Source of the DNA: Vagococcus zengguangii
GTDB lineage: Bacteria; Bacillota; Bacilli; Lactobacillales; Vagococcaceae
Direction of reading: 5' to 3'
Assembly (NCBI RefSeq): GCF_005145005.1
Contig: NZ_CP039712.1
Span: forward strand, 1,023,001-1,087,000
DNA: 64,000 nt
Position numbers and translations under genes: made by a program. The notes beneath the pieces were generated by a model. The model was given only the letters and a program-made list of their open reading frames with translations, ran no database searches and was not told where the DNA came from. This document shows, piece after piece, positions 55,161-64,000 of the stretch; within the stretch, counting starts at the first letter, position 1, and each line of letters opens with the position of its first letter.

Positions 55161-55388
55161 ATGGGTACAGGATGGGTAATTTTAATTGCTATTATAGCGT
55201 TATTAGCTGGTTTAGTCGGCGGCTTCTTCATCGCAAAAAAATATATGGAAGATTACTTACAAAAAAATCCACCAGTCAACGAAGAATTATTACGTTCTTT
55301 AATGGCACAAATGGGACAAAAACCTTCTGAAAAGAAAATCCGTCAAATGATGGCTTCTATGAAAAACCAAAATCAGAAGAAAAAATAG
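55161..55388 (+). CDS. YneF/UPF0154 small membrane protein
   Basis: A 75-residue protein with one N-terminal helix (about 4-24, [23 protein letters not shown]) and a conserved cytoplasmic part with [29 protein letters not shown]. Widespread in Firmicutes as UPF0154 with unknown role. AAAGGGGCG precedes the ATG; a terminator follows. Confidence 0.92.
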   Translation: MGTGWVILIAIIALLAGLVGGFFIAKKYMEDYLQKNPPVNEELLRSLMAQMGQKPSEKKIRQMMASMKNQNQKKK

Positions 55389-55414
55389 GATTTGATAAGT
55401 TCAATTCGTATGCG

Positions 55415-55452
55415 AAAAAGCGAGCGCTTGTAAACGGGCGTTCGCTTTTTAT
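55415..55452 (+). terminator. Intrinsic terminator
   Basis: AAAAAGCGAGCGC pairs with GGCGTTCGCTTTTT (one G-U) over the loop, followed by ATTTTTT. Confidence 0.87.
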
Positions 55453-55508
55453 TTTTTAATGTGAAGCTCGTATCAAAGCAGTATTACGGAATTATTAGGA
55501 GGTGCAAC

Positions 55509-57260
55509 ATGCAAATTTTTAAAAAGTTAGGCTGGTTTTTCAAGCAAGAGAAAAAAGCTTACTTCTGGGGTGTTTTATCATTAATTATCGTCGCACTTTT
55601 ACAAATTTTAACCCCAAGAATTATCGGTTTGGTTGTCAATGAAGTCAACAATAAGACATTGACGAAAGAAAAGTTATTATTATATGTAGGCGTGGTGTTC
55701 TTCGGCGGAATATGTCAGTATATTTTACGATTTATCTGGCGTACTAACATCTGGGGGAGTGCCGCTCGTTTAGAAAAAACTTTGAGAAAACGTTTGTTCC
55801 ATCACTTTACTTCAATGGACCAAGTCTTTTTCCAAAAAAATCGTACAGGCGATTTAATGGCACATGCGACCAATGACTTGAATGCCATTCAAAACGTGGC
55901 TGGAGCAGGTGTTTTGACTCTTGTCGATTCACTGTTAAATGGTGGGATTACTATCGTAGCTATGTGTTTATTGATTGATTGGCGATTAACGTTGATTGTA
56001 TTAATTCCATTACCATTACTAGGCCTAATGTCACGCGTTTTGGGAACTAAAATGCATGATGCGTTTAAAGAGTCTCAAGAAGCGTTTTCAATGATTAATG
56101 ATAAAACACAAGAAAGTATCACAGGGGTTAAAGTAATCAAAACGTTCGGGCAAGAAGCAGAAGACATTACAGAATTTTCGGAAAAAATTGATTACGCAAT
56201 TGGTAAACAAAATCGCGTAAACTTTATCGATTCATTATTTGATCCGCTAATTACCATTATTATCGGCTTATCGTATGTTTTAACGTTATCAGCTGGCGGT
56301 TACTTTGTGTCCAAAGGTATTATCCAAGTTGGGGATATGGTGTCAATGTTTGCTTATATCTCGATGCTTGTTTGGCCAATGTTTGCTATTGGTCGTTTGT
56401 TCAATGTATTAGAGCGCGGAAGTGCTAGTTACGACCGAATTCAAGAATTGTTAAAAGAAACCTCACAAATTCATGAAAAAGACAACGCGATTACTACACC
56501 AGCCAAGGGTGATTTAGCATTTTATATTGCCTCATTTACTTATGATGGTGATGAAAAATCAAGTCTTGATAATGTTCATTTCTTATTAAAAGAAGGCAAC
56601 ACATTGGGCTTAGTCGGTAAAACAGGTGCTGGTAAAACAACGATTTTAAAATTATTATTACGTGAGTTTGACCATTTTGATGGTGAAATTAAGATGGGTG
56701 GCGAGTCATTAGCTGATTATTCATTAGACGCTTTATTATCATCCATCGGTTATGTGCCACAAGATAATTTCTTGTTCTCAATGACGGTTCGTGATAACAT
56801 TCGTTTTGCAAAACCTGAAGCGACTCAGGAAGAGGTCGAAGAAGTAGCCAGAATGACGGCTATTCACGATGATATTTTGGGATTCCCTGAAGGATACGAT
56901 ACGATGGTAGGCGAACGTGGAGTGTCTCTTTCTGGTGGGCAAAAACAACGTATTTCAATTGCGCGTGCCTTACTAGTTAATCCAGAGTTGTTGATTCTAG
57001 ATGATTCACTATCAGCAGTTGATGCCAAAACGGAAGAAGCAATTCTTTCGAATTTAAAGGCTACTCGTCAAAATAAAACAACAATTATTGCGGCACACCG
57101 TTTAAGTAGTGTGATGCATGCGCAAGAAATATTAGTGATTGACGAAGGAACAGTGAGTGAACGTGGCACGCATGAATCACTTGAAGCTGAAGGTGGCTGG
57201 TATGCAGATATGTACGAGCGTCAACAGTTAGAAGCAAAAATTGAAGGAGGGGTTGAGTAA
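55509..57260 (+). CDS. Heterodimeric multidrug ABC exporter, subunit with degenerate ATPase site
   Basis: A 583-residue half-transporter. Seen: six membrane helices (about 15-310), then the ATPase domain with Walker A GLVGKTGAGKTT (about 367-378), signature SLSGGQKQRISIARALL, and a Walker B ending ILDDSLSAVDAKTEE in which the catalytic glutamate is replaced by aspartate. Such a change marks the non-catalytic side of heterodimers like LmrCD, BmrCD or TM287/288. The frame is open from GTG 55461, but ATG 55509 follows TAGGAGG. The partner gene starts on the last base of this one (ATG at 57260). Confidence 0.93.
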   Translation: MQIFKKLGWFFKQEKKAYFWGVLSLIIVALLQILTPRIIGLVVNEVNNKTLTKEKLLLYVGVVFFGGICQYILRFIWRTNIWGSAARLEKTLRKRLFHHFTSMDQVFFQKNRTGDLMAHATNDLNAIQNVAGAGVLTLVDSLLNGGITIVAMCLLIDWRLTLIVLIPLPLLGLMSRVLGTKMHDAFKESQEAFSMINDKTQESITGVKVIKTFGQEAEDITEFSEKIDYAIGKQNRVNFIDSLFDPLITIIIGLSYVLTLSAGGYFVSKGIIQVGDMVSMFAYISMLVWPMFAIGRLFNVLERGSASYDRIQELLKETSQIHEKDNAITTPAKGDLAFYIASFTYDGDEKSSLDNVHFLLKEGNTLGLVGKTGAGKTTILKLLLREFDHFDGEIKMGGESLADYSLDALLSSIGYVPQDNFLFSMTVRDNIRFAKPEATQEEVEEVARMTAIHDDILGFPEGYDTMVGERGVSLSGGQKQRISIARALLVNPELLILDDSLSAVDAKTEEAILSNLKATRQNKTTIIAAHRLSSVMHAQEILVIDEGTVSERGTHESLEAEGGWYADMYERQQLEAKIEGGVE

Positions 57261-59041
57261 TGGCTGAGCATCAATCAGAATGGACAAAATCGATGTCGAC
57301 TAAAGAACAGTATCAGGTTGTGAAACGGATGATCCGTTATACTAAGCCATATTGGCACTTATTTATTCCTTCAATTATTTTGTCGCTAGTGTTAGCGGCG
57401 GTCAATATGGTGTTACCAAGAATTATTCAACAATTTATCGATAATTATCTAAAAGTTGGCAATACGGGCTTAAACATTTTCTTCTTTTTTGCAATGTTAT
57501 ATTTTGCAACGGTCCTTGTTAAAGCAGTTATTTGGTTTTTCCAATACAGCTTATATTTAAAAGGAGCTGTTAGAACGTCGCAAAGTATCCGTTTAGCCTT
57601 ATATAAGAAGGTACAATCATTAGGTATGCGCTACTTTGACCAAACACCAGCTGGTTCGATTGTCTCACGTGTGACCAATGATACGGAGACCTTAGTGGAC
57701 TTCTGGTTTGTTTTTCAAAGTGTAATTACCGGTGTCTTTGGGATTATTTCAGGGATTATCGCGATGTGGTTACTAAGCCCAGACTTGACCTTGAAGATTG
57801 TCTGGTTCATCCCGTTACTACTGGTTATTATTTGGTATTATCAAAAATTCAGTTCACGTGTTTATCGTCAAATGCGTGAAAAATTAAGCCAGTTGAATAC
57901 GAAATTAAATGAATCGATTTCAGGTATGTCAATTATTCAACAATTTAGACAAGAAAAACGTCTAGAAGCTGAATTTGAAGCAATTAATGACGATTACTTA
58001 CAAACAAAAACAGCGATGATTAAAACCAATTCATTATTATTAGCGCCAGTTATCAACTTATTAGTCGCGTTATCGACTGCTTTAGTGTTGTATTATTTTG
58101 GTAACTTGTCATTGAATCAGTTAATTGATATCGGGATAATTTATGCCTTTATTACGTATGTTCAGACATTCTTTCAACCAATGATTAATATGATGGACTT
58201 CTTGAGTGTTTTCCAAGATGGGATTGTCGCAAGTAGTCGGATTTTAAAAATTATGGATCATGAGGAATTAGCGCCGCAACAAAATCAAGAAGCAGATGCT
58301 AAAATTACCCAAGGGAAAGTCGAGTTTCGTAACGTTAGCTTTGCTTATGACGGGGAACATCAAGTTTTAAAAAATATTAGTTTTGTGGCTAATCCTGGTG
58401 AAACCGTGGCTTTAGTTGGACATACGGGTAGTGGGAAAAGCTCTATTATTAATGTTTTAATGCGTTTTTATGAGTTTTATGACGGCGAAATTTTGATTGA
58501 TGATCGAGATATTCGTGATTATCCGATGTCTGAATTACGAGATAAATTAGGGTTAGTTTTACAAGAAGCCTTTATGTTCTATGGTGACATTAAGAGTAAT
58601 ATCCGTTTGCTAGATAAAAGTATTACGGATGAACAAATTGTTGAGGCAGCTAAGTTTGTTCAAGCAGATAAATTTATTGAGTCGCTACCAGATGGTTATG
58701 ATTCAAAAGTCATTGAGCGTGGGGCTAGCTACTCTAGTGGGCAACGACAATTATTATCGTTTGCAAGAACTATAGTAACGGATCCTAAAATCTTAGTATT
58801 AGATGAAGCTACGGCTAATATTGATACGGAGACAGAAGGGTTGATTCAAGAAGGCCTACAACGTATGCGTAAAGGTCGAACAACGATTGCGATTGCCCAC
58901 CGGTTATCAACGATTAAAGATGCAAATTTAATTTTAGTGTTAGATAAAGGACGTATTGTAGAGCGAGGGAATCATGACGAGTTAATCGAACATGGTGGCT
59001 TGTATTATGATATGTATCAATTGCAACAAAAAGGTGAATAA
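57260..59041 (+). CDS. Heterodimeric multidrug ABC exporter, catalytic subunit
   Basis: A 593-residue half-transporter and partner of the upstream subunit. Seen: six membrane helices (about 30-320), ATPase domain with Walker A ALVGHTGSGKSS (about 391-402), Walker B VLVLDEATANIDTETE with the catalytic glutamate, and a signature written YSSGQRQLLSF instead of LSGGQ. Complementary defects (aspartate in one subunit, altered signature in the other) leave one full ATP site per dimer, as usual for this exporter group. GGAGGGG lies upstream. Confidence 0.93.
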   Translation: MAEHQSEWTKSMSTKEQYQVVKRMIRYTKPYWHLFIPSIILSLVLAAVNMVLPRIIQQFIDNYLKVGNTGLNIFFFFAMLYFATVLVKAVIWFFQYSLYLKGAVRTSQSIRLALYKKVQSLGMRYFDQTPAGSIVSRVTNDTETLVDFWFVFQSVITGVFGIISGIIAMWLLSPDLTLKIVWFIPLLLVIIWYYQKFSSRVYRQMREKLSQLNTKLNESISGMSIIQQFRQEKRLEAEFEAINDDYLQTKTAMIKTNSLLLAPVINLLVALSTALVLYYFGNLSLNQLIDIGIIYAFITYVQTFFQPMINMMDFLSVFQDGIVASSRILKIMDHEELAPQQNQEADAKITQGKVEFRNVSFAYDGEHQVLKNISFVANPGETVALVGHTGSGKSSIINVLMRFYEFYDGEILIDDRDIRDYPMSELRDKLGLVLQEAFMFYGDIKSNIRLLDKSITDEQIVEAAKFVQADKFIESLPDGYDSKVIERGASYSSGQRQLLSFARTIVTDPKILVLDEATANIDTETEGLIQEGLQRMRKGRTTIAIAHRLSTIKDANLILVLDKGRIVERGNHDELIEHGGLYYDMYQLQQKGE

Positions 59042-59049
59042 TATATAAG

Positions 59050-59087
59050 AAAAGGATGTGGCCAGTGTTTTGGCTACATCCTTTTTT
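59050..59087 (+). terminator. Intrinsic terminator of the exporter operon
   Basis: AAAAGGATGTGGCCA pairs with TGGCTACATCCTTTT (one G-U) and ends in a T-run. Confidence 0.92.
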
Positions 59088-59107
59088 AGTCATTAAGTGA
59101 TTGCGTG

Positions 59108-60454
59108 TTAGACAACATTTTTATTTCGCCAGTGACCAGATTGCCAACGTTTTGACATTGCAATAGAGCGTAGCCCCTCATCAATAGTGTAAGCTAACCA
59201 AACCCCAACTAAGCCCCATTTAAAAACAATAGCGAGTAAATAAGAAAATGGGAGACTGATGACCCATAATGCAATCAAACTACAAATCAGAGGGAATTTA
59301 ACATCACCTGCTGCATTGAGTGCACTGACTAAAATCATATTAATTGCACGACCAGTTTCTAGGGCGATATCAATCAATAATATGATCTTAGAAATCTGAA
59401 TAATTTCTTGGTTGTCGGTAAAAATCCCCATAAATTGTTCAGCAAAAAGATAAACGATGAATGAAAAAACAATGGTGATTATCGTTCCAAGTACCGCACT
59501 GCGTTTTGCACGATCAAAGGCGTTATCATAGTCTTTTGCACCTACAAAACGTCCCACCATAATTTGGTTACCTTGTGCAATAGCGCTTGCGGTAATATAG
59601 ACAAATTGGGTAATGGTTTGTACGTAAGACTTTGCGATTAAATATGATTGACCAAGTGTTGCCACGATGATGGTGACGACAATTTGTGACGCTTGATAAG
59701 ATAATGATTCTCCAGAAGAAGGTAAGCCTAATTTGAAAATTTTTCCTAAATAGCTTTTTGAAAACTTCAATGGGTTATTCTTTAATACGTTATAACCAAC
59801 ACATTGATTTAATAAATATAGCGAAATAATTAACCCTATGGTATTAGCTATAGCACTCGACATACCTAAGCCTTTTACGCCGAGATGCGGGAAACCAAAC
59901 GGGCTGAATAAAGCAAAATAATTTCCTATAACCGCTAAAATTGTTGAAACCAATGGGATAATCAACGCAGGTTTTGTTTGTCCATGACTTCTTAAAACAG
60001 CGATGACAACTGCGGTTAGAGCAGAAACAATCAAACTCCCACCGAAAAATTGTAAATAGTCTTTCCCAATTTCTACTATATTAACTGGTAAGTTCATAAA
60101 GACTAATAATTGCTTTGAAAAGAAAATAAATGTCAAACTAATCAATAACCCCATGATAAAAGCACCAAAAAGGCCAGTTTGAATGACTTTATTAATTTTG
60201 TGATGCTCTTTAGCCCCGATTAATTGGGCGATAATAATTTGTGTGCCGACTGTTACAAAACCGTAAATAAAAACGGTTAAGTTGATTAATTGGTTAGACG
60301 AGCTAACCGCAGCCACTGCTGGCTCAGAATAACCAGAAATCATTAGGACGTTGATATTTCCAATAATCACACGTAAAAACAATTCAACTAAAATAGGCCA
60401 ACTTAATAGTAGTAACTCTCGGTCACTACGAGTTGGTGATAAATAACGTAACAT
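59108..60454 (-). CDS. MATE-family efflux transporter
   Basis: A 448-residue multidrug and toxin extrusion protein (NorM/DinF-like superfamily) that exports cationic compounds with Na+ or H+. Seen: two repeated halves of six helices each, with LLLLSWPILVELFLRVIIGNINVLMISGYS at the start and the second half opening FKLGLPSSGESLSYQASQIVVTIIVATLG, plus the typical YVTASAIAQGNQIMVGR-type segment. AGGAGGGG precedes the ATG. Divergent from trxB and converging on the ABC exporter. Confidence 0.92.
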   Translation of the reverse strand: MLRYLSPTRSDRELLLLSWPILVELFLRVIIGNINVLMISGYSEPAVAAVSSSNQLINLTVFIYGFVTVGTQIIIAQLIGAKEHHKINKVIQTGLFGAFIMGLLISLTFIFFSKQLLVFMNLPVNIVEIGKDYLQFFGGSLIVSALTAVVIAVLRSHGQTKPALIIPLVSTILAVIGNYFALFSPFGFPHLGVKGLGMSSAIANTIGLIISLYLLNQCVGYNVLKNNPLKFSKSYLGKIFKLGLPSSGESLSYQASQIVVTIIVATLGQSYLIAKSYVQTITQFVYITASAIAQGNQIMVGRFVGAKDYDNAFDRAKRSAVLGTIITIVFSFIVYLFAEQFMGIFTDNQEIIQISKIILLIDIALETGRAINMILVSALNAAGDVKFPLICSLIALWVISLPFSYLLAIVFKWGLVGVWLAYTIDEGLRSIAMSKRWQSGHWRNKNVV

Positions 60455-60611
60455 AAGCCCCTCCTTTTATTTATTATCTTCATTTTAGACTACCTTCACT
60501 TAATGTCAATTAACTTTTAAACAAATTTGAAAAAAACAAAAGGGTAGACAAAATGCTGATAAGTGAGTAAAGTAAAGGGAGGAAAATTGATAGAGAAGAG
60601 GGAATGAAATT

Positions 60612-61529
60612 ATGTATGATGTAGTCATTATTGGAGCAGGTCCTGGTGGGATGACCGCTGCTTTATACGCCTCTCGTGCGGATTTAAAAGTGTTAGTTTT
60701 AGAACGAGGTATCTACGGTGGTCAAATGCAGAATACTGCTGAGGTAGAAAATTATCCAGGTATGGGCATGATTAGCGGCCCAGAACTATCTGAAAAAATG
60801 TATCAAGATTCAAATAACTTCGGTGCCGAGCATGCTTATGGGTATGTAACAGGTATTGAAGTAAATGAAACATATAAAACAGTTGTCACAGAAGACAATC
60901 GCTATGAAACAAAAACTGTGATCATTGCAACAGGAGCAGAACATCGTAAATTAGGTGCCCCTGGTGAAGATGAGTTTGCTGGTCGAGGGGTTTCATATTG
61001 TGCGGTTTGTGATGGAGCATTTTTCCGTAATCAACATTTAGCTGTTATCGGTGGTGGGGACTCCGCGGTTGAAGAGGGAGCTTATTTAACACAAATGGCT
61101 TCTAAAGTGACAGTTGTTCACCGTCGTGATGCGTTACGTGCGCAAAAGATTTTACAAGACCGAGCGTTCAAGAACGAAAAAATGGCTTTCGAATGGAACA
61201 AAACGGTTGAAACCATCGAGGGTGATGACAACAAGGTAAAAGCACTACAATTGGTCGACACTCAAACTGGTGAAAAATCGACGTTAGAAGTTGACGGTGT
61301 TTTCATTTATGTCGGTTTAGTGCCAATCACAGAAAACTTCAGTAATTTAGGTATTACTGATGAAGAAGGTTGGATTGTGACGAACGAAAAAATGGAAACC
61401 TCTGTCCCAGGTATTTATGCGATTGGTGATGTGAGAAAAACAATTTTACGTCAGATCACCACAGCTGTAGGCGATGGTAGTATCGCTGGACAAGAAGTTT
61501 ATAAATATATTGAATCATTAAATGACTAA
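60612..61529 (+). CDS. trxB: Thioredoxin-disulfide reductase
   Basis: A 305-residue NADPH-dependent flavoenzyme that reduces thioredoxin. Seen: FAD-binding VIIGAGPGGMTAALYASRA at the N-terminus, the redox pair in YCAVCDGAFF (about residues 130-133), NADPH-binding VIGGGDSAVEEGAYL (about 148-162), and the final GIYAIGDVRKTILRQITTAVGDG. Length typical. Single gene with its own terminator. Confidence 0.97.
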   Translation: MYDVVIIGAGPGGMTAALYASRADLKVLVLERGIYGGQMQNTAEVENYPGMGMISGPELSEKMYQDSNNFGAEHAYGYVTGIEVNETYKTVVTEDNRYETKTVIIATGAEHRKLGAPGEDEFAGRGVSYCAVCDGAFFRNQHLAVIGGGDSAVEEGAYLTQMASKVTVVHRRDALRAQKILQDRAFKNEKMAFEWNKTVETIEGDDNKVKALQLVDTQTGEKSTLEVDGVFIYVGLVPITENFSNLGITDEEGWIVTNEKMETSVPGIYAIGDVRKTILRQITTAVGDGSIAGQEVYKYIESLND

Positions 61530-61541
61530 TTATTCATAGTT

Positions 61542-61577
61542 AAAGGAGAGGTAACCTAGTTATCTCTCCTTTTTTCG
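61542..61577 (+). terminator. Intrinsic terminator after trxB
   Basis: AAAGGAGAGGTAAC pairs with GTTATCTCTCCTTT (14 bp, one G-U) over CTA, followed by a T-run. Confidence 0.92.
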
Positions 61578-61631
61578 TTTCAAATAAAGTTATGATACAC
61601 TAGTAACATGACAAATTAAAGAGAGGTTCTT

Positions 61632-62807
61632 ATGAAAAGTTGTGGCATAATAGCAGAATATAATCCGTTTCATAACGGACATCGTTATCAAATAGTGGAA
61701 GCAAAAAAAATAACGGGCGCTGATTGTTTAGTCGTTGTGATGAGTGGTAACTTTTTACAACGTGGTGAACCGGCGATTATTGATAAATGGAAACGGACTG
61801 AACTAGCCTTAGCTGCAGGGGCTGACTTAGTCATCGAATTGCCGTTTGCTCATGCGGTGCAGGCAGCTGATTATTTTGCGGCAGGTGGGGTTGAATTATT
61901 ACAAGCTCTAGGGGTTGATTATTTATCATTTGGCACAGATTATGAAGGGGAGTTAGATTATCATCAATTTGCGGAGTTTCAACTTGAAAATCAAGTTCAA
62001 ATTGATGAAGCGTTTAGACGAATTCAAAATAATGGCATGAATTATCCCCAGCAGATGACAGAAGTTTATCGCCAGTTATTTCCTGAGATGCGGTTAGATT
62101 TCTCGTCACCGAACCATATACTAGGAATGAGCTACGCAAAAGAAAACATTAAGTATCCACGTCCGATGCAATTAGCTCCGATTAAACGTCATCAGGCCCA
62201 GCATAACGAACAATCGGTCAACCACGAAGTCTTCGCTAGTGGCACAGCCATTCGTCAAGCAATGCTTGCTGGACGATTTGCCGAGGTCCAACCAGTTGTT
62301 CCACTTAAAACTTACCAGGCCTTAACTGAGTGCCCCCTTATTTCGTGGGAAAAACTTTGGCCGTATTTAAAGTATCAATTGACGATTTTATCGACTAGTG
62401 ATTTAGCTGAGATTTACCAAATGACACAGGGAATAGAATATCGTTTAAAAGAAGTTGCGAAACAGGCTGAGAGTTTTCATCAGTTTGTAGAATTAGTGAA
62501 AACTAAACGTTTCACTTGGACAAGAATTCAACGTTTGTCTACTTATCTATTATTAAATATAAAAGATCAAGATATTTTAAGAGCACGTGCGCAAAATTAT
62601 TTACGTGTCTTAGGATTTAGCCAGACAGGTCAGCAATTTCTTAAACACATAAAAAAACAAACCACTTTACCAATTATTACGAATATCAATAAAAAAAATG
62701 AAGAGTTGTTAATACTAGATATTAAGGCGGGAAAAATTTATCAAATGGCGACGGCTGAAAAAAATGAACAGGACTACTATAAACGTCCGATAACTATAAA
62801 ATGCTGA
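61632..62807 (+). CDS. tmcAL: tRNA(Met) cytidine acetate ligase (TmcAL, YlbM-like)
   Basis: A 391-residue enzyme that makes N4-acetylcytidine at the wobble position of elongator tRNA-Met with acetate and ATP. Seen: the nucleotidyltransferase start GIIAEYNPFHNGHRYQI (about residues 5-21, HxGH-like box), VVMSGNFLQRGEPAIIDKWKR, ELPFAHAVQAADYFAAGGVELL, and the ISSxxIR-like ASGTAIRQAML (about 202-212). Length fits YlbM (about 390-415). GAGAGG precedes the ATG. Confidence 0.92.
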   Translation: MKSCGIIAEYNPFHNGHRYQIVEAKKITGADCLVVVMSGNFLQRGEPAIIDKWKRTELALAAGADLVIELPFAHAVQAADYFAAGGVELLQALGVDYLSFGTDYEGELDYHQFAEFQLENQVQIDEAFRRIQNNGMNYPQQMTEVYRQLFPEMRLDFSSPNHILGMSYAKENIKYPRPMQLAPIKRHQAQHNEQSVNHEVFASGTAIRQAMLAGRFAEVQPVVPLKTYQALTECPLISWEKLWPYLKYQLTILSTSDLAEIYQMTQGIEYRLKEVAKQAESFHQFVELVKTKRFTWTRIQRLSTYLLLNIKDQDILRARAQNYLRVLGFSQTGQQFLKHIKKQTTLPIITNINKKNEELLILDIKAGKIYQMATAEKNEQDYYKRPITIKC

Positions 62808-62864
62808 CGATATTCGAACTATAAACCGAGTGAAATGTGGGTCTTAGGTCTGATGGCAATTGTC

Positions 62865-62918
62865 ATGAGGAGGCGTATGATTAGGTTATTGAAAAACACT
62901 AGGGGGAAGAAATTATGA
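62865..62918 (+). CDS. Possible short leader ORF coupled to the bceA-like gene
   Basis: ATG 62865 or, more likely, ATG 62877 (GAGGAGG eight bases upstream) opens 17 or 13 codons, ending KKL, and its TGA overlaps the next start as ATGA. This looks like translational coupling. It could also be chance: the next gene has its own AGGGGGA site. Unsupported by homology. Confidence 0.3.
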   Translation: MRRRMIRLLKNTRGKKL

Positions 62919-63685
62919 CAGAAAAAGTTGTCGAGATTAATCATTTAAAAAAAATATACGGAAAGCCTAATGAAAAACAATATCAAGCATTAGCTGATAT
63001 CTCTTTCAATGTGCATGAAGGAGAATTCGTTGGGATTATGGGACCTTCTGGTTCAGGGAAAACAACATTATTAAATATGATTTCAGCCCTTGATACACCT
63101 ACAAGCGGTAGCTTAAAGATTGCCGGCGAAAATATCGTGGACTTAAACGAAAATCAATTAGCTGATTTTCGTGCTGAAAAAATTGGTTTTATTTTCCAAG
63201 ACTTCAATTTATTAGAAAATTTAACGATGCGTCAAAATATTGGGCTGCCGTTATCGCTACAAGGTGTCTCAGCGAAGAAAATTAATCAACAAGTAGAGAG
63301 AATTGCCAATCGTTTAGGCATTGACCATATTTTGGACAATTATCCTACAGAAGTCTCAGGTGGACAAAAACAACGTGTAGCAGCTGCTAGAGCGTTAATC
63401 CATCAGCCTGAATTGCTACTAGGTGATGAACCAACAGGGGCACTAGATTCAAAAAACGCAAAGAACTTATTAGAAGCGTTACGTGACTTAAACGAGCAAG
63501 ATAAAACAACGATCTTAATGGTAACGCATGATCCAATGAGCGCAAGTTACTGTAAACGAATTTTGTTTATTCGAGATGGTGAAATCTTTAAAGAAATCGA
63601 GAAAAAAGGCAGTCAACAAGTCTTCTATGAAGAAATTCTTTCTATCTTATCACATGTTGACTTTTCATCAGAAAGTCAGGTGTAA
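62915..63685 (+). CDS. BceA-type ABC transporter ATP-binding protein
   Basis: A 256-residue ATPase of the peptide-antibiotic resistance/sensing group (BceA, YxdL, VraD). Seen: Walker A GIMGPSGSGKTTLLN (about residues 39-53), Q-loop FIFQDFNLLENL, signature EVSGGQKQRVAAARALI (about 147-163), Walker B LLLGDEPTGALDSKNA, switch histidine MVTHDPMSA. The permease gene follows after three bases. No two-component genes are seen before it, so the sensor may lie downstream, outside the window. Confidence 0.92.
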   Translation: MTEKVVEINHLKKIYGKPNEKQYQALADISFNVHEGEFVGIMGPSGSGKTTLLNMISALDTPTSGSLKIAGENIVDLNENQLADFRAEKIGFIFQDFNLLENLTMRQNIGLPLSLQGVSAKKINQQVERIANRLGIDHILDNYPTEVSGGQKQRVAAARALIHQPELLLGDEPTGALDSKNAKNLLEALRDLNEQDKTTILMVTHDPMSASYCKRILFIRDGEIFKEIEKKGSQQVFYEEILSILSHVDFSSESQV

Positions 63686-63688
63686 GAG

Positions 63689-64000
63689 ATGACTTGGAAA
63701 TTAGCACTTATTAATGTAAAAAAACGCTGGCAAGATTACGCCGTGTTGATGATGGGGTTAGTCGTATCAGTGGCTATTTTTTATATGTTCCAAACATTAT
63801 CTGTGAATACGACTTTCTTGGAAGAAGTCATTCCAACTGTTGCGATTGTAGGCTTTATTTTCCAGATTGGTGCAGTAATGCTAGGGCTACTGACCATCGT
63901 ATACATATTCTATGCCAACTCGTTCTTACTATCGATGCGTAAAAAAGAATATGGTATGTATATGATGTTTGGCGCTAAAAAAACTAAAATTAAACAAATG
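63689..64000 (+). CDS. BceB-type ABC transporter permease, N-terminal part
   Basis: The first 104 codons of a large permease, cut by the window end. Seen: LALINVKKRWQDYAVLMMGLVVSVAIFYMF with the first helix (about residues 17-35), a second hydrophobic segment (about 50-75), and KKEYGMYMMFGAKKTKIKQM, typical of the FtsX-like BceB N-terminus. Full proteins have about 620-660 residues and ten helices. It pairs with the ATPase just upstream. Confidence 0.9.
   Translation, partial: MTWKLALINVKKRWQDYAVLMMGLVVSVAIFYMFQTLSVNTTFLEEVIPTVAIVGFIFQIGAVMLGLLTIVYIFYANSFLLSMRKKEYGMYMMFGAKKTKIKQM

Overview
The window is about 64 kb of low-GC Gram-positive DNA. WxL-domain surface proteins, an Mga-type regulator and the gene orders dinG-tseB-aspB-asnS and dnaG-rpoD all point to Lactobacillales. 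Protein style suggests Enterococcaceae, perhaps Vagococcus or Enterococcus; the genus is an inference. No rRNA, tRNA or CRISPR array was seen.

Bases 1-23,800 are an accessory half. A Y-family polymerase/YolD pair opens the window, followed by a frameshifted zinc alcohol dehydrogenase. An Mga-like regulator then precedes a complete WxL surface-protein operon (4,847-9,718). Next comes a patchwork of a candidate structured RNA (about 10,285-10,483), two related AbiEi-like antitoxin proteins with no recognisable toxin around a gene-poor stretch with a 31-bp direct repeat, small unknown genes and a repetitive surface protein. The last accessory part is a mobile-element block: a lipoprotein, a SAP-domain gene broken by a stop codon, a tyrosine recombinase, an HTH regulator and an overlapping trio of RecD2-like helicase, unknown protein and RuvC-like resolvase.

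Bases 24,000-64,000 are mostly core genome. They hold a SufT-like protein; an NfeD-flotillin pair; a ClbS-like gene with an in-frame stop; a catabolite-controlled 6-phospho-beta-glucosidase; dinG-tseB-aspB-asnS; a GntR-ABC operon; an FtsX-type ABC transporter with a PASTA protein; the dnaG-rpoD macromolecular synthesis operon; aroD, trmK, nif3-like and pepT; a class A penicillin-binding protein; a HAD hydrolase; a TrpP-like tryptophan transporter; nfo; a heterodimeric multidrug ABC exporter; a MATE pump; trxB; tmcAL; and the start of a BceAB-type transporter.

The strongest candidate for something undescribed is the leader of the TrpP-like gene (53,264-53,454). It combines a 26-codon ORF with a good ribosome binding site and an aromatic-rich end, a long protector hairpin, an overlapping antiterminator, a perfect intrinsic terminator with a GCAA loop, and a 15-bp long-range complement. 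Other notable items are the A8 slippery-tract frameshift in adhP, the cre plus RAT-like plus terminator leader of the beta-glucosidase gene, the paired toxin-less AbiEi-like genes, and the candidate small RNA. At least three genes are cut by a single lesion (adhP, SAP protein, ClbS-like), so either recent decay or base-call errors should be considered.
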